Origin: Ruegeria sp. HKCCSA071
GTDB lineage: Bacteria; Pseudomonadota; Alphaproteobacteria; Rhodobacterales; Rhodobacteraceae
Assembly (NCBI RefSeq): GCF_017872555.1
Contig: NZ_JAEDOX010000001.1
Coordinates: 1,426,001 to 1,490,000, forward strand
Reading direction: 5' to 3'
DNA: 64,000 nucleotides
The notes under the pieces were generated by a model. That model saw only the letters and a list, made by a program, of their open reading frames with translations. It had not been told where the DNA came from and did not search any database. The stretch's first letter is position 1, and each line of letters opens with the position of its first letter. The position numbers and the translations under genes are program-made. This document shows, in pieces, positions 23,351-32,255 of this stretch.

Positions 23351-25828
23351 ATGAGTCGCATGGCGCAAGAAGCACTGACAGAACTGAAAATCACCGGCAT
23401 GGGATGCGCATCCTGTGTGGGCCGTGTCGAGGCTGCACTGCGTGATGTGTCTGGTGTTGATGCGGCCTCGGTCAATTTCGCGACCAAAACAGCGCAGGTG
23501 GCATTTGACGGGCCGGTCTCGGCACTGACAGCGGCGCTGGATGCAGCTGGCTATCCGGCTGAAACAAGTCATGCAGATCTGAGCATCGAGGGCATGAACT
23601 GCGCATCCTGCGTTGGCAAGATCGAGCGCGCGTTGGCATCCACCGCTGGCGTGATCGAAGCACAGGTCAATCTGGCAACTCGGACGGCCACGGTAACTTA
23701 TGCTATAGCGGCAACTACACCCGAGGCGCTGGCTCAGGTTGTTACCGAAATTGGATACCCCGCGCGTATCCAAGGCGTTGCGGAACCAGAAAGCCGGGAA
23801 GACGATGAAATTCAGCGGCTGGTCCGTTCCACAATACTGGCAGCGGCACTAGCCCTGCCCGTATTCATTCTTGAGATGGGCGGGCACATGATCCCCGTCT
23901 TCCACCATTGGATACAGGCGACCATTGGAACGCAGACGAGCCATCTGATTCAGTTTGCCCTGACCTCGGCTTTGCTGATCGGACCGGGCCGTGTGTTTTA
24001 CCGCAAAGGTATCCCGTCGCTGTTGCAGGGCACGCCGGACATGAACGCGTTGGTAGCGCTTGGGACCGGCGCGGCTTATTTGTACTCGGTCACGGCCACA
24101 TTCGCGCCCGGCCGGCTGCCGCAAGGTACAGCCAATGTCTATTTCGAAGCGGCCGCGGTGATCGTGGTTCTGATCCTTCTCGGCCGGCTGATGGAGGCGC
24201 GTGCCAAAGGCAAAACAGGGGCTGCGATCCGAAAACTGGTGGGTCTACAACCAAAAACCGCGCGGGTCGAACTGGACGGACAGATACAGGACCGGCCAAT
24301 CGCCGAAATCGTTGTCGGAGATATCCTGCACATCCGCCCCGGCGAGCGTGTGCCGGTAGATGCCGAAGTGCTTGAAGGCACCTCTTACGTCGATGAAAGC
24401 ATGATCACGGGCGAACCAGTGCCTGTTGGCAAGTCGGCAGGCGCACCTGTTGTCGGTGGTACTGTCAATGGCACCGGCGCATTACGGGTAAGCGCCACCC
24501 GCGTCGGCGGCGACACGGCTCTGGCACAGATCATTCGTATGGTGCAGCAGGCGCAGGGCGCGAAGCTGCCGATCCAGGGCCTGGTGGATCGGATCACCTA
24601 TCGCTTTGTTCCTGCGGTCATCGCTGTTGCGGTGATCACTGTCGCGCTCTGGCTGATCTTCGGCCCCAGCCCTGCCCTTCCCCTGGCGCTTGTCGCGGGT
24701 GTTTCAGTTCTGATCATCGCCTGCCCCTGCGCCATGGGGCTGGCGACCCCAACCTCGATCATGGTGGGTACCGGACGTGCGGCAGAACTGGGGGTGTTGT
24801 TCCGCAAGGGTGATGCGTTGCAACAGCTTCAGCAGGCGCGCGTCATCGCGTTGGACAAGACCGGAACCCTGACGCTGGGACGCCCCGAACTGGACAGCGT
24901 GACAACGGCGAAGGGGTTTGACCGGGAGGAGGTTCTGCGACTGGCCGCAGCCCTTGAGGCGCGGTCGGAACACCCGATCGCATCCGCCATCACCCGCGCG
25001 GGGCCCGCGACACTGCCAGAGGCATCGGATGTCCGTTCGCTTACCGGGCTTGGCCTGCAAGGGTTGGTCGAAGGCCGCGACGTGTTGATCGGGTCGCACC
25101 GACTGATGCAGCAGCGTGGGATCACCCTTGGAGCCCTGGCGGATGAGGCCGAAGCCCGTGCCGCCCAAGGGGCAACCCCTCTGTTCGTCGCTCTGGATGG
25201 GCAGACGGCGGCCACGTTGTCCGTTTCCGACCCGATCAAGCCCGGCACAGTGGAGGGGCTGGAACGGTTGCACCAGATGGGTTTGACCGTGGCCATGATC
25301 ACCGGTGACAACGCGCGCACGGCGCAGGCTCTGGCCGACCGGCTGGGGATTGATCATGTCACTGCCGAGGTACTTCCCGATGGCAAGGTAGACGCAATCA
25401 CGGCCTTGCGGGACCGGTTCGGAGTGCTGGCCTTTGTCGGTGACGGGATCAACGACGCCCCCGCTCTGGCGGCGGCTGATATCGGCATCGCCATCGGAAC
25501 CGGCACGGATGTAGCCATCGAAACAGCCGACGTTGTCCTCATGTCTGGTGATCTGCGTGGCGTCGCAAATGCGACCGAGATCAGTCGCCGAACAATGAAG
25601 AATATTCGCCAGAATTTGGGCTGGGCCTTTGGATACAATGTCCTTCTGATACCGGTGGCTGCCGGTGCGCTGTACCCGTTTGGCGGCTATCTGCTGTCCC
25701 CTGCACTGGCAGCTGGCGCAATGGCACTGTCGAGCGTTTTTGTGGTCTCAAACGCGCTGCGCCTGCGCCGTATTCGCGCCAGCGTGCCGGAAACATCAGG
25801 CAAGGCCACCAAAGAGGTGCACGCATGA
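23351..25828 (+). CDS. copA: Copper-exporting P1B-type ATPase
   Basis: An 825-aa heavy-metal ATPase. Two N-terminal metal-binding domains carry GMGCASC (Cys19, Cys22) and GMNCASC (about residues 82-88). The membrane CPC motif is ACPCAMG near residue 458, followed by the phosphorylation site DKTGTLT (Asp502), SEHPIASAI and GDGINDAPALAAADIGIAIG. Late helices NLGWAFGYN and SSVFVVSNALRLRR complete the P1B-1 signature for Cu(I), which is exported from the cytosol. ATG 23351 is used; an in-frame ATG nine bases later is possible. It overlaps cueR by 4 nt. Confidence 0.95.
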   Translation: MSRMAQEALTELKITGMGCASCVGRVEAALRDVSGVDAASVNFATKTAQVAFDGPVSALTAALDAAGYPAETSHADLSIEGMNCASCVGKIERALASTAGVIEAQVNLATRTATVTYAIAATTPEALAQVVTEIGYPARIQGVAEPESREDDEIQRLVRSTILAAALALPVFILEMGGHMIPVFHHWIQATIGTQTSHLIQFALTSALLIGPGRVFYRKGIPSLLQGTPDMNALVALGTGAAYLYSVTATFAPGRLPQGTANVYFEAAAVIVVLILLGRLMEARAKGKTGAAIRKLVGLQPKTARVELDGQIQDRPIAEIVVGDILHIRPGERVPVDAEVLEGTSYVDESMITGEPVPVGKSAGAPVVGGTVNGTGALRVSATRVGGDTALAQIIRMVQQAQGAKLPIQGLVDRITYRFVPAVIAVAVITVALWLIFGPSPALPLALVAGVSVLIIACPCAMGLATPTSIMVGTGRAAELGVLFRKGDALQQLQQARVIALDKTGTLTLGRPELDSVTTAKGFDREEVLRLAAALEARSEHPIASAITRAGPATLPEASDVRSLTGLGLQGLVEGRDVLIGSHRLMQQRGITLGALADEAEARAAQGATPLFVALDGQTAATLSVSDPIKPGTVEGLERLHQMGLTVAMITGDNARTAQALADRLGIDHVTAEVLPDGKVDAITALRDRFGVLAFVGDGINDAPALAAADIGIAIGTGTDVAIETADVVLMSGDLRGVANATEISRRTMKNIRQNLGWAFGYNVLLIPVAAGALYPFGGYLLSPALAAGAMALSSVFVVSNALRLRRIRASVPETSGKATKEVHA

Positions 25829-26214
25829 ACATCGGAGATGTTTCCGCCCGCACCGGCCTGCCCGCCAAGACGATCCGGTATTATGAGGACATCAACCTGA
25901 TCAAACCGATGCGCGACGACAATGGCTATCGCCGGTTTCGCGACCAGGACGTACATAAGCTGAATTTTCTGGGCCGCGCCCGGGCGCTTGGGTTCACCAT
26001 CGAGGATTGCCGGACCCTGCTGGCGCTCTACGAAGATGAAACCCGTGCCAGTGCCGACGTGAAACAAGTTGCACGCGACCATCTTGTTCAGATCGAAACC
26101 AAGATTGCAGACCTGAACGCCATGCGCGATACGCTAAGCCACCTGATCGACGCCTGCGCCGGGGACGACCGGCCCGATTGCCCAATCCTGCGGGATCTGG
26201 GTGGGAAAGGCTGA
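25825..26214 (+). CDS. cueR: Cu(I)-responsive MerR-family regulator
   Basis: A 129-aa MerR protein (CueR/HmrR). The winged helix is at residues 1-40 (SARTGLPAKTIRYYEDINLI), the dimer helix follows, and the C-terminal metal loop has Cys111 and Cys119 in C-x7-C spacing (CAGDDRPDC). Ser76 stands at the position that marks monovalent-metal sensors. On Cu(I) binding it would activate the copA promoter at 23299-23330. Its ATG overlaps the copA stop, so the regulator is made with its target. Confidence 0.92.
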   Translation: MNIGDVSARTGLPAKTIRYYEDINLIKPMRDDNGYRRFRDQDVHKLNFLGRARALGFTIEDCRTLLALYEDETRASADVKQVARDHLVQIETKIADLNAMRDTLSHLIDACAGDDRPDCPILRDLGGKG

Positions 26215-26315
26215 CTTGGGGTTGCCCTTTGGGCGCAGCTTTGCTTTGTCTTCGCCAGAGATTTTGGTCAGGCCTGTTTCGCGGAAGCCGACCGAACAGC
26301 GGAGAGGATCACAAA

Positions 26316-27188
26316 ATGGCAAAAGTCGCGTTCCTTGGCCTTGGTGTCATGGGCTATCCCATGGCCGGACATCTGCAAGCCGCAGGCCATGACGTCACCG
26401 TTTACAACCGTACGACCACCAAGGCCGAGGCCTGGGTCGCGCAGCATGGCGGCGCAATGGCGACCACTCCGAAAGGCGCTGTCAAGGGTGCTGAGTTTGT
26501 CATGGCCTGCGTCGGCAATGACGACGACCTTCGCGCGGTTTGCACTGGAGAAGATGGCGCGTTTCAGGGAATGTCCAACGGGGCCATTTTTGTCGACCAT
26601 ACGACGGTTTCAGCAAAGGTCACGCGCGAGCTTTACGCTGCTGGCCTATCTCAGGGTATCGCTTTTGTGGACGCCCCGGTTTCGGGCGGTCAGGCCGGCG
26701 CTGAAAACGGCGTTCTCTCAATTATGTGTGGCGGCGACCAGACAGCTTATGATGCGGCTGAGCCGGTTATGAACGTCTATTCCAAAATCTGCCGTCGCCT
26801 CGGAGCCAGCGGCGCGGGCCAGATGACCAAGATGTGCAACCAGATCGCGATTGCCGGTCTGGTTCAGGGTCTCAGTGAAGCATTGCACTTTGCCGAAAAA
26901 GCGGGCTTGGACGGAAAGGCTGTTGTTGAGGTGATCAGCCAGGGTGCGGCAGGCAGCTGGCAGATGGCAAACCGGTATGAAACCATGCTGAATGATCAAT
27001 TCGAACATGGCTTTGCTGTCGACTGGATGCGCAAGGATCTGGGGATTTGTCTGGATACCGCCAATGAGACCGGTGCGTCTCTGCCGGTGACCGCTCTGGT
27101 CGATCAGTTCTACAAGGACGTGCAGAAACTGGGCGGCGGGCGATGGGACACGTCATCGCTGTTCAAACGTTTGCGTGCCTTGGATTGA
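26316..27188 (+). CDS. 3-hydroxyisobutyrate dehydrogenase family oxidoreductase
   Basis: A 290-aa beta-hydroxyacid dehydrogenase. The Rossmann motif FLGLGVMGYPMAGHL is at residues 5-19, the substrate motif VDAPVSGGQAGAENG near 118-132, and the catalytic Lys in GAGQMTKMCNQ near 171. Members oxidise 3-hydroxyisobutyrate or reduce tartronate semialdehyde or related short acids with NAD(P). ATG 26316 has GGAGAGGAT upstream; the frame extends to 26178 without a ribosome site. The exact substrate is open. It precedes a terminator-like hairpin. Confidence 0.9.
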   Translation: MAKVAFLGLGVMGYPMAGHLQAAGHDVTVYNRTTTKAEAWVAQHGGAMATTPKGAVKGAEFVMACVGNDDDLRAVCTGEDGAFQGMSNGAIFVDHTTVSAKVTRELYAAGLSQGIAFVDAPVSGGQAGAENGVLSIMCGGDQTAYDAAEPVMNVYSKICRRLGASGAGQMTKMCNQIAIAGLVQGLSEALHFAEKAGLDGKAVVEVISQGAAGSWQMANRYETMLNDQFEHGFAVDWMRKDLGICLDTANETGASLPVTALVDQFYKDVQKLGGGRWDTSSLFKRLRALD

Positions 27189-27194
27189 GGGGTC

Positions 27195-27270
27195 AGGGGG
27201 CTGTCTGCCCCCTCTTGTCCCTTTGGGCCAATTCACCCCCGAGGATATTTTCGGCCAGATGAAGAGGATC
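27195..27270 (+). repeat. Terminator hairpin plus probable Rhodobacterales dispersed intergenic element
   Basis: AGGGGGC (27195-27201) pairs with GCCCCCT (27207-27213) around TGTCT, a strong hairpin behind the dehydrogenase with only a weak T run. It is followed by CCCCCGAGGATATTTTCGGC and CAGATGAAGAGG. From memory, intergenic GC-rich hairpins followed by a C-rich, GGATATTT-like and AAGAAG-like tail recur widely in Roseobacter genomes; only one copy is visible in this window. Confidence 0.45.
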
Positions 27271-27295
27271 CCGGATGAGCGGGACGGAGAAAGAC

Positions 27296-30200
27296 ATGAG
27301 CGACTTGGTGAACTTCTGGTCGGACGCGCTGCGCCAAAACTGGGGGCTGGACGCACGGTTGACCCGGCTGGATGGCGAATATGATCTGAACTTTCTGGCG
27401 CAGGCCACAAATGGCCAAGACTATGTGCTGAAAGTCATGCGCGCGGGGTGCGAAGCGGGTCTGGTAGATTTTCAGATCGAAGCGCTTGCGCATATCGCCT
27501 CGGAAGCACCGGGGTTGCCGTTTCCCAAGGTATTCCCGTCGTTGAACGGCGCGACGCTGCCGGAAATTTCCGATTCCGATGGGAAGTTACGGCTGGTGTG
27601 GTTGCTGGAACGCCTGCCTGGACGCTGTTATGCAAAAGCGAACCCGAAATCCGAAGAACTGATCCTGAAATTGGGTCGTGTTCTGGGCGCAACGGATCGC
27701 GCGCTGGAGGGGTTTCAACATGAAGCTTTGCACCGCCCCGATTTCAAATGGGACCTGACGCAAGCGGGTTGGATCAGTGACAAGCTGGGTGCCATCAGCG
27801 ATCCCACACGTCAGGCGTTGCTTCGGGATATCTGCAACGGGTTCGTGGCGATCGCGGATAGGCTGGGGCGCCTGCCGAAACAGGCCATTCACAACGACGC
27901 CAATGACTATAACATCCTGGTTGAAGGCGAATTGGGTGAGCGGAGGCAGGTTTCCGGCCTAATTGATCTGGGTGACATGTGTGCAGCACCGCGCGTCTGC
28001 GATCTTGCAATCGCCGGAGCCTATGTTGTGCTAGATCATGCCAGACCCGAGCGGGCATTAACTGCTCTCGTGCGGGGGTACCATGCCGCAAACCGGCTGC
28101 AAGCCGAGGAGATCGACCTGATCTGGCCTCTGCTGCGGATGCGACTGGCAGTATCTGTCCTCAACTCAACCCTGATGGCGGTCGAAAACCCGGACGACCC
28201 ATATGTGACAATCTCGCAGGCACCGGCATGGCGGTTTCTTGAGAATGCATCCGTCAATGGCGGACTGATGTCTGCGCGTCTTCGGGCAGCGTGCGGGCTG
28301 CCGGTCGTGGACGGCGCAGAACGCATCCATGCGTATCTGCAAGAACATCGCGGACGGTTTTCCCAGATGTTCGATCAGGACCTAAGCGATACTCCAATGG
28401 GTTCATTGTCAGTCGAGAATTGCGTGTGGCCTCAGAACCCTTTCCACATGCCATTGGCCGAGGCCGCACGTGTTGGCGAAGAATACGGTGAGGGGCTGTG
28501 GCTGGGCTATTACAACGAACCTCGCCTGATCTATGCCGAACCGGGGTTTCGCAAAGGGCCTTGGAAAGCCTCAGATCGGCGAACAGTGCATCTGGCGGTG
28601 GATGTGTTTGCACCCGCCGGGACGGTGCTGCACGCGCCAATGAGCGGGCGGGTCGAGGTGATCGAGAACCGAGATCGACACCTCGATTACGGCGGGGTGA
28701 TTATCCTGCACCATGAAACACCCGAGGGCGATCCGTTCTATACACTCTACGGTCATCTGGACCCGGAATGCTGTGACCGGTTGAAACCCGGTGATCCGGT
28801 GGCACAGGGGGCGGCGTTCGCCCGGTTGGGCGACGCCAGCCAGAATGGCGGATGGGCCCCGCATGTGCATTTCCAGCTGGCGCTGACAACCAATGGCATG
28901 GAGGCGGATTGGCCCGGTGTCGGCGACCCGGATGAGATGGAACTATGGCACGCGGTCTGCCCGAACCCGGCGGCCTTAGTGAACCTGCCGGATGACAAGG
29001 TGCTTTACCAACCCACCGACAAGCAGGCGATCCTGCAAGGCCGCCGCGATCACTTTGGCGGCAACCTGTCACTGACTTATGATGACCCTGTCATGCTGGT
29101 ACGCGGGTGGAAACATCACCTGATTGACGAATGGGGCCGCCCCTATCTGGACGCCTATAACAACGTCCCGCACGTAGGTCATGCGCATCCGCGTATTCAG
29201 GCCGTGGCAGCGGACCAGTTGAAGCGGATGAACTCGAATACACGGTACCTGCATCCGGCACAGACAGCTTTTGCCGACAAGATCCTGTCTAAACTGCCCG
29301 ATCACTTCGAGGTCTGTTTCTTCGTCAATTCCGGAACTGAAGCCAACGAACTGGCCCTGCGGCTTGCCCGCGCCCATACCGGGGCCAAAGGGATCGTGAC
29401 GCCAGACCATGGCTATCACGGCAATACGAATGCGGCTGTGGCGATCTCGGCCTACAAGTTCAACAAACCGGGCGGCATCGGGAAAGCCGACTGGGTTGAA
29501 CTGGTTGAGGTTGCTGATGACTATCGCGGGTCATTCAAGCGTGACGATGCGGATCGGGCGCAGAAATTTGCTGATCTTGTGGACCCGGCCATTGCGGCTT
29601 TGCAGGACCGGGGTCAGGGTCTGGCCGGGTTCATCGCCGAAACTTTCCCGTCTGTCGGTGGACAGATTATTCCGCCCAAGGGCTACCTGCCTGCGGTTTA
29701 TGAAAAAATCCGCGCCGCCGGGGGTGTCTGCATTGCAGATGAGGTACAGACCGGTCTGGGTCGCTTGGGTGAATATTACTTTGGCTTTGAGCATCAAGGC
29801 GCGCTTCCCGATATCGTGGTGATGGGTAAACCCATTGGTAACGGGCACCCTCTGGGCGTTTTGGTAACGACGCGGGCGATTGCCGACAGCTTTAACAACG
29901 GGATCGAGTTCTTCTCGACCTTTGGCGGATCGACTCTGTCTTGCCGGATCGGCAAGGAAGTATTGGACATCGTCGATGACGAAGGCCTGCAGGACAATGC
30001 CCGCCTGATGGGTGACCGCCTGATGGCGGGACTGCGCCAGATCGAAGCCGACTTTGGTTGCGTTGGCGACGCGCGGGGTATGGGACTGTTTCTGGGTGTT
30101 GAGCTAATCAATCCTGACGGAAGCGAAGGCAGCGAAATTTGCAGCTATGTCAAAAACCGGATGCGCGATCACCGTATTCTGATCGGCAGCGAGGGACCAA

Positions 30201-30361
30201 AGGACAACATTCTGAAAATTCGCCCCCCGCTGACGATTGAGGCCGAGGATGTGGACATGATCCTGTGGGCCCTAAGGGACGTGCTGTCCGAGATCAGTGA
30301 CTTCACCCCTGCCCCGGTTTGCGATCACGACCATCACCACGCGGGATGCGGGTGCTGCTGA
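27296..30361 (+). CDS. Kinase / M23 peptidase-like / class III aminotransferase fusion
   Basis: A 1021-aa three-domain protein. Residues about 1-320 form an APH/hydroxylysine-kinase-like domain (HNDANDYNIL, His199-Asp201; LIDLGDM). Residues about 410-560 are an M23/LytM-like domain with His432, Asp436, LYGHLD and His523/His525, so the zinc ligands are kept. Residues about 580-1005 are a PLP class III aminotransferase with NSGTEANELALRLAR, ADEVQTGLG and PLP-Lys845. Relatives of the last domain include ethanolamine-phosphate and phosphohydroxylysine phospholyases, so kinase plus phospholyase would be coherent. The chain ends with a His/Cys-rich tail (CDHDHHHAGCGCC). ATG 27296 follows GGAGAAAG. 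Cellular substrate unknown. Confidence 0.88.
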   Translation: MSDLVNFWSDALRQNWGLDARLTRLDGEYDLNFLAQATNGQDYVLKVMRAGCEAGLVDFQIEALAHIASEAPGLPFPKVFPSLNGATLPEISDSDGKLRLVWLLERLPGRCYAKANPKSEELILKLGRVLGATDRALEGFQHEALHRPDFKWDLTQAGWISDKLGAISDPTRQALLRDICNGFVAIADRLGRLPKQAIHNDANDYNILVEGELGERRQVSGLIDLGDMCAAPRVCDLAIAGAYVVLDHARPERALTALVRGYHAANRLQAEEIDLIWPLLRMRLAVSVLNSTLMAVENPDDPYVTISQAPAWRFLENASVNGGLMSARLRAACGLPVVDGAERIHAYLQEHRGRFSQMFDQDLSDTPMGSLSVENCVWPQNPFHMPLAEAARVGEEYGEGLWLGYYNEPRLIYAEPGFRKGPWKASDRRTVHLAVDVFAPAGTVLHAPMSGRVEVIENRDRHLDYGGVIILHHETPEGDPFYTLYGHLDPECCDRLKPGDPVAQGAAFARLGDASQNGGWAPHVHFQLALTTNGMEADWPGVGDPDEMELWHAVCPNPAALVNLPDDKVLYQPTDKQAILQGRRDHFGGNLSLTYDDPVMLVRGWKHHLIDEWGRPYLDAYNNVPHVGHAHPRIQAVAADQLKRMNSNTRYLHPAQTAFADKILSKLPDHFEVCFFVNSGTEANELALRLARAHTGAKGIVTPDHGYHGNTNAAVAISAYKFNKPGGIGKADWVELVEVADDYRGSFKRDDADRAQKFADLVDPAIAALQDRGQGLAGFIAETFPSVGGQIIPPKGYLPAVYEKIRAAGGVCIADEVQTGLGRLGEYYFGFEHQGALPDIVVMGKPIGNGHPLGVLVTTRAIADSFNNGIEFFSTFGGSTLSCRIGKEVLDIVDDEGLQDNARLMGDRLMAGLRQIEADFGCVGDARGMGLFLGVELINPDGSEGSEICSYVKNRMRDHRILIGSEGPKDNILKIRPPLTIEAEDVDMILWALRDVLSEISDFTPAPVCDHDHHHAGCGCC

Positions 30362-30366
30362 AGGAT

Positions 30367-30391
30367 AAACCCCGGTGCATTGCCGGGGTTT
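30367..30391. terminator. Bidirectional terminator
   Basis: AAACCCCGG (30367-30375) pairs with CCGGGGTTT (30383-30391), a perfect 9-bp stem with a 7-nt loop, between convergent genes. The A/T ends supply a short T run in both directions. Confidence 0.75.
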
Positions 30392-30410
30392 GACCGACCC
30401 GCAAGTACAG

Positions 30411-30887
30411 TCAATGCAAAACGGCAGCGAGGGTATCGTGGCCTGTTGTTGGAATCCCATTTCCCGTTGTCATACGCCGGAGCGTCAGGCCCAGTTCCTC
30501 CGACAAGGATACCAGAGCAGGCGCAAAATCCGGGCGCACGATCAGTGACGCCATCATCATCGCGTCTTCGCGTGCCCCTTCGGATGCGGCGGCAACCATT
30601 TGGGCAAAACAATTCTCATCCGCGCCCAGACATGCACAACCCATACCGTGCCTGATTAACGGGCGTCGACAATGCGTTGCGCAAAGAGAACACAGACGAT
30701 CCAGCGTCAGCATGGCGGCACGCCCATAGTCTGATCCCAGCGCTATGCAAAAATCGCTCGCAACTTCAGCGCGACCACTTTCGCCCTGGCTCCACATCCG
30801 CAGATACATCACCGCACCCGCTTCGACTGGATCAAGGTCCGCCAGACAGCCGACCGCGGCACCGCCGCGCATTGAATGCGCGCTCAT
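30411..30887 (-). CDS. Cysteine-rich hypothetical protein linked to hemP
   Basis: A 158-aa soluble protein I do not recognise by name. It has eight Cys (14, 47, 66, 69, 73, 84, 86, 93); the six in C-x2-C-x3-C-x10-C-x-C-x6-C lie within residues 66-93 (CSLCATHCRR, GMGCACLGADENC). This looks like a metal or Fe-S site. The rest is helical with no signal peptide. The start overlaps the end of hemP, so the two are one transcript and probably translated together. A role in iron or haem handling is an inference from that pairing only. Confidence 0.75.
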   Translation of the reverse strand: MSAHSMRGGAAVGCLADLDPVEAGAVMYLRMWSQGESGRAEVASDFCIALGSDYGRAAMLTLDRLCSLCATHCRRPLIRHGMGCACLGADENCFAQMVAAASEGAREDAMMMASLIVRPDFAPALVSLSEELGLTLRRMTTGNGIPTTGHDTLAAVLH

Positions 30888-31051
30888 TTCGTCAGGATCA
30901 GTTTACCTGCACGGGTGATGCGCAGGGTATACAATTGGTCGCCCAACTCGATATGGGCCAGGTGGCCACCCTTGGTCAAATCCTCGGCCTTGTGCGCAGG
31001 CAGCATCGAGACAGCATAACCTTGGGTTGGGGTCGGGTTCTGTACGTTCAT
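30884..31051 (-). CDS. hemP: Hemin uptake protein HemP
   Basis: A 55-aa protein with the HemP signature at its C-terminus: GGHLAHIELGDQLYTLRITRAGKLILTK (residues 28-55), where the G-x2-Y-x-LR-x-TR-x-GKLILTK pattern is diagnostic. HemP is a small protein of iron-regulated haem uptake loci. ATG 31051 has GGAGA 7 nt upstream; the longer frame to 31342 overlaps the divergent gph gene. It leads a two-gene unit with the cysteine-rich protein. The AT-rich gap to gph (31052-31268) should hold its iron-responsive promoter, though I cannot assign a specific Irr or RirA box. Confidence 0.88.
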   Translation of the reverse strand: MNVQNPTPTQGYAVSMLPAHKAEDLTKGGHLAHIELGDQLYTLRITRAGKLILTK

Positions 31052-31268
31052 CGGGGCGTCTCCAGAGCGAGTGGGTATGGTGCCATACCTGTTGCGTTTC
31101 GTTTTATCTGGCTGACCCGAGAGGGCTGGCTTCCTGTTTCTGACATTAAATCTGATTATTTTAGTAAGGAATGTCAAGCGCTGTTTCAAATCAGGCGTCA
31201 TTGAGCCGATTGCGCCCCTGAAAACGACGAGATAAGACTTGAGACAGGTATTGAAAGGCAAGCAAAAC

Positions 31269-31928
31269 GTGACCGCAGCAGTTGTTTTTGATCTGGATGG
31301 AACGTTGGTCGACAGCGTCGGGGACCTGGCAGCAGCGGCCAATAAAACGCTGAATGGCGTCGGTCACGATCCTGTACCCGTTGATGTGATCAGAGGGTTT
31401 GTTGGCAATGGCCTTCCCAAACTGGTCGAGCGTTTGATGCGACACTGTGATTTGCCCATGGACCGCCACACGGAACTGACGCAACAGACACTGAAACACT
31501 ACAATGCGGCGGTCAGTGCAACGACAATGCCTTATCCCGGGGTTCTGGAGGCCCTGGAAACACTGAAACAGATGGGGTGCGTTCTTGGTATCTGCACCAA
31601 CAAACCCGAAGCACCCGCACGTCACGTGCTGGAGGCGCTCAACCTATCCCGGTTCTTCGACGTTGTTTTCGGCGGTGATACATTGCCAATTCGCAAACCG
31701 GATCCGGGCCACCTGCTGGAAAGCTTCAAAGCACTTGGGACCTCGGACACACGCTTGTATGTCGGCGACAGCGAGGTCGACGCAGAAACAGCTGTAAACG
31801 CCAAGATACCGTTTCTGCTGTTCACGGAAGGGTACCGCAAAACCCCGGTGGCCAATATACCGCACACCGTTGCTTACAGTGCGTCTGAAACACTGCCGAC
31901 ACTCGTGGCCAAATTGATCCAAAACTAA
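31269..31928 (+). CDS. gph: HAD-family phosphoglycolate phosphatase
   Basis: A 219-aa HAD hydrolase: motif I VFDLDGTLVDS near residues 6-16, motif II in GICTNKP near 110, Lys in RKPDPG near 148 and motif III YVGDSEVDAETA near 165. The family removes phosphate from 2-phosphoglycolate formed by DNA repair or oxygenation. I use GTG 31269 with AAAGG about 10 nt upstream; TTG starts at 31239 and 31251 are possible. Divergent from hemP. Assignment to Gph rather than another HAD phosphatase is good but not certain. Confidence 0.85.
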   Translation: MTAAVVFDLDGTLVDSVGDLAAAANKTLNGVGHDPVPVDVIRGFVGNGLPKLVERLMRHCDLPMDRHTELTQQTLKHYNAAVSATTMPYPGVLEALETLKQMGCVLGICTNKPEAPARHVLEALNLSRFFDVVFGGDTLPIRKPDPGHLLESFKALGTSDTRLYVGDSEVDAETAVNAKIPFLLFTEGYRKTPVANIPHTVAYSASETLPTLVAKLIQN

Positions 31929-32255
31929 GTACGTTCACACGATGTCAGTTTTCAAACGAGTGATTTGGGCCTTCGCGACCCCCTAAAAGTTAAGAGGGGC
32001 CGGCCGAGGGGGTGTGACCAGCCCCTCATCGGGGAAAGTATATACCGTGTTTGTGTGTGGTAAGTACGGTAGGTCATGTTTACCCCTGATCGGCAGTTTG
32101 CGAAATTGGGGGATTCCCGTAGTTCGGCGAAAATAACTTAAAAACTGGGAAAAACAGCAAATCAGGCCACCCAATTTACCTGTGATAATTTGCCTATAAG
32201 ATAGCCTGACGGTTCGAACATTCGGTTCGCTGGTTGAATGGGTATAGGGTAACCC
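31929..32255. other. Intergenic region before sulP with GC-rich inverted repeats
   Basis: This 327-bp stretch has no credible gene. GAGGGGC (31994-32000) and GCCCCTC (32021-32027) can pair, with CGGCCG in the loop, and CCCCCT upstream competes for the same arm; this may end gph transcription although no T run follows. The remainder is AT-richer and likely holds the sulP promoter. Confidence 0.4.
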
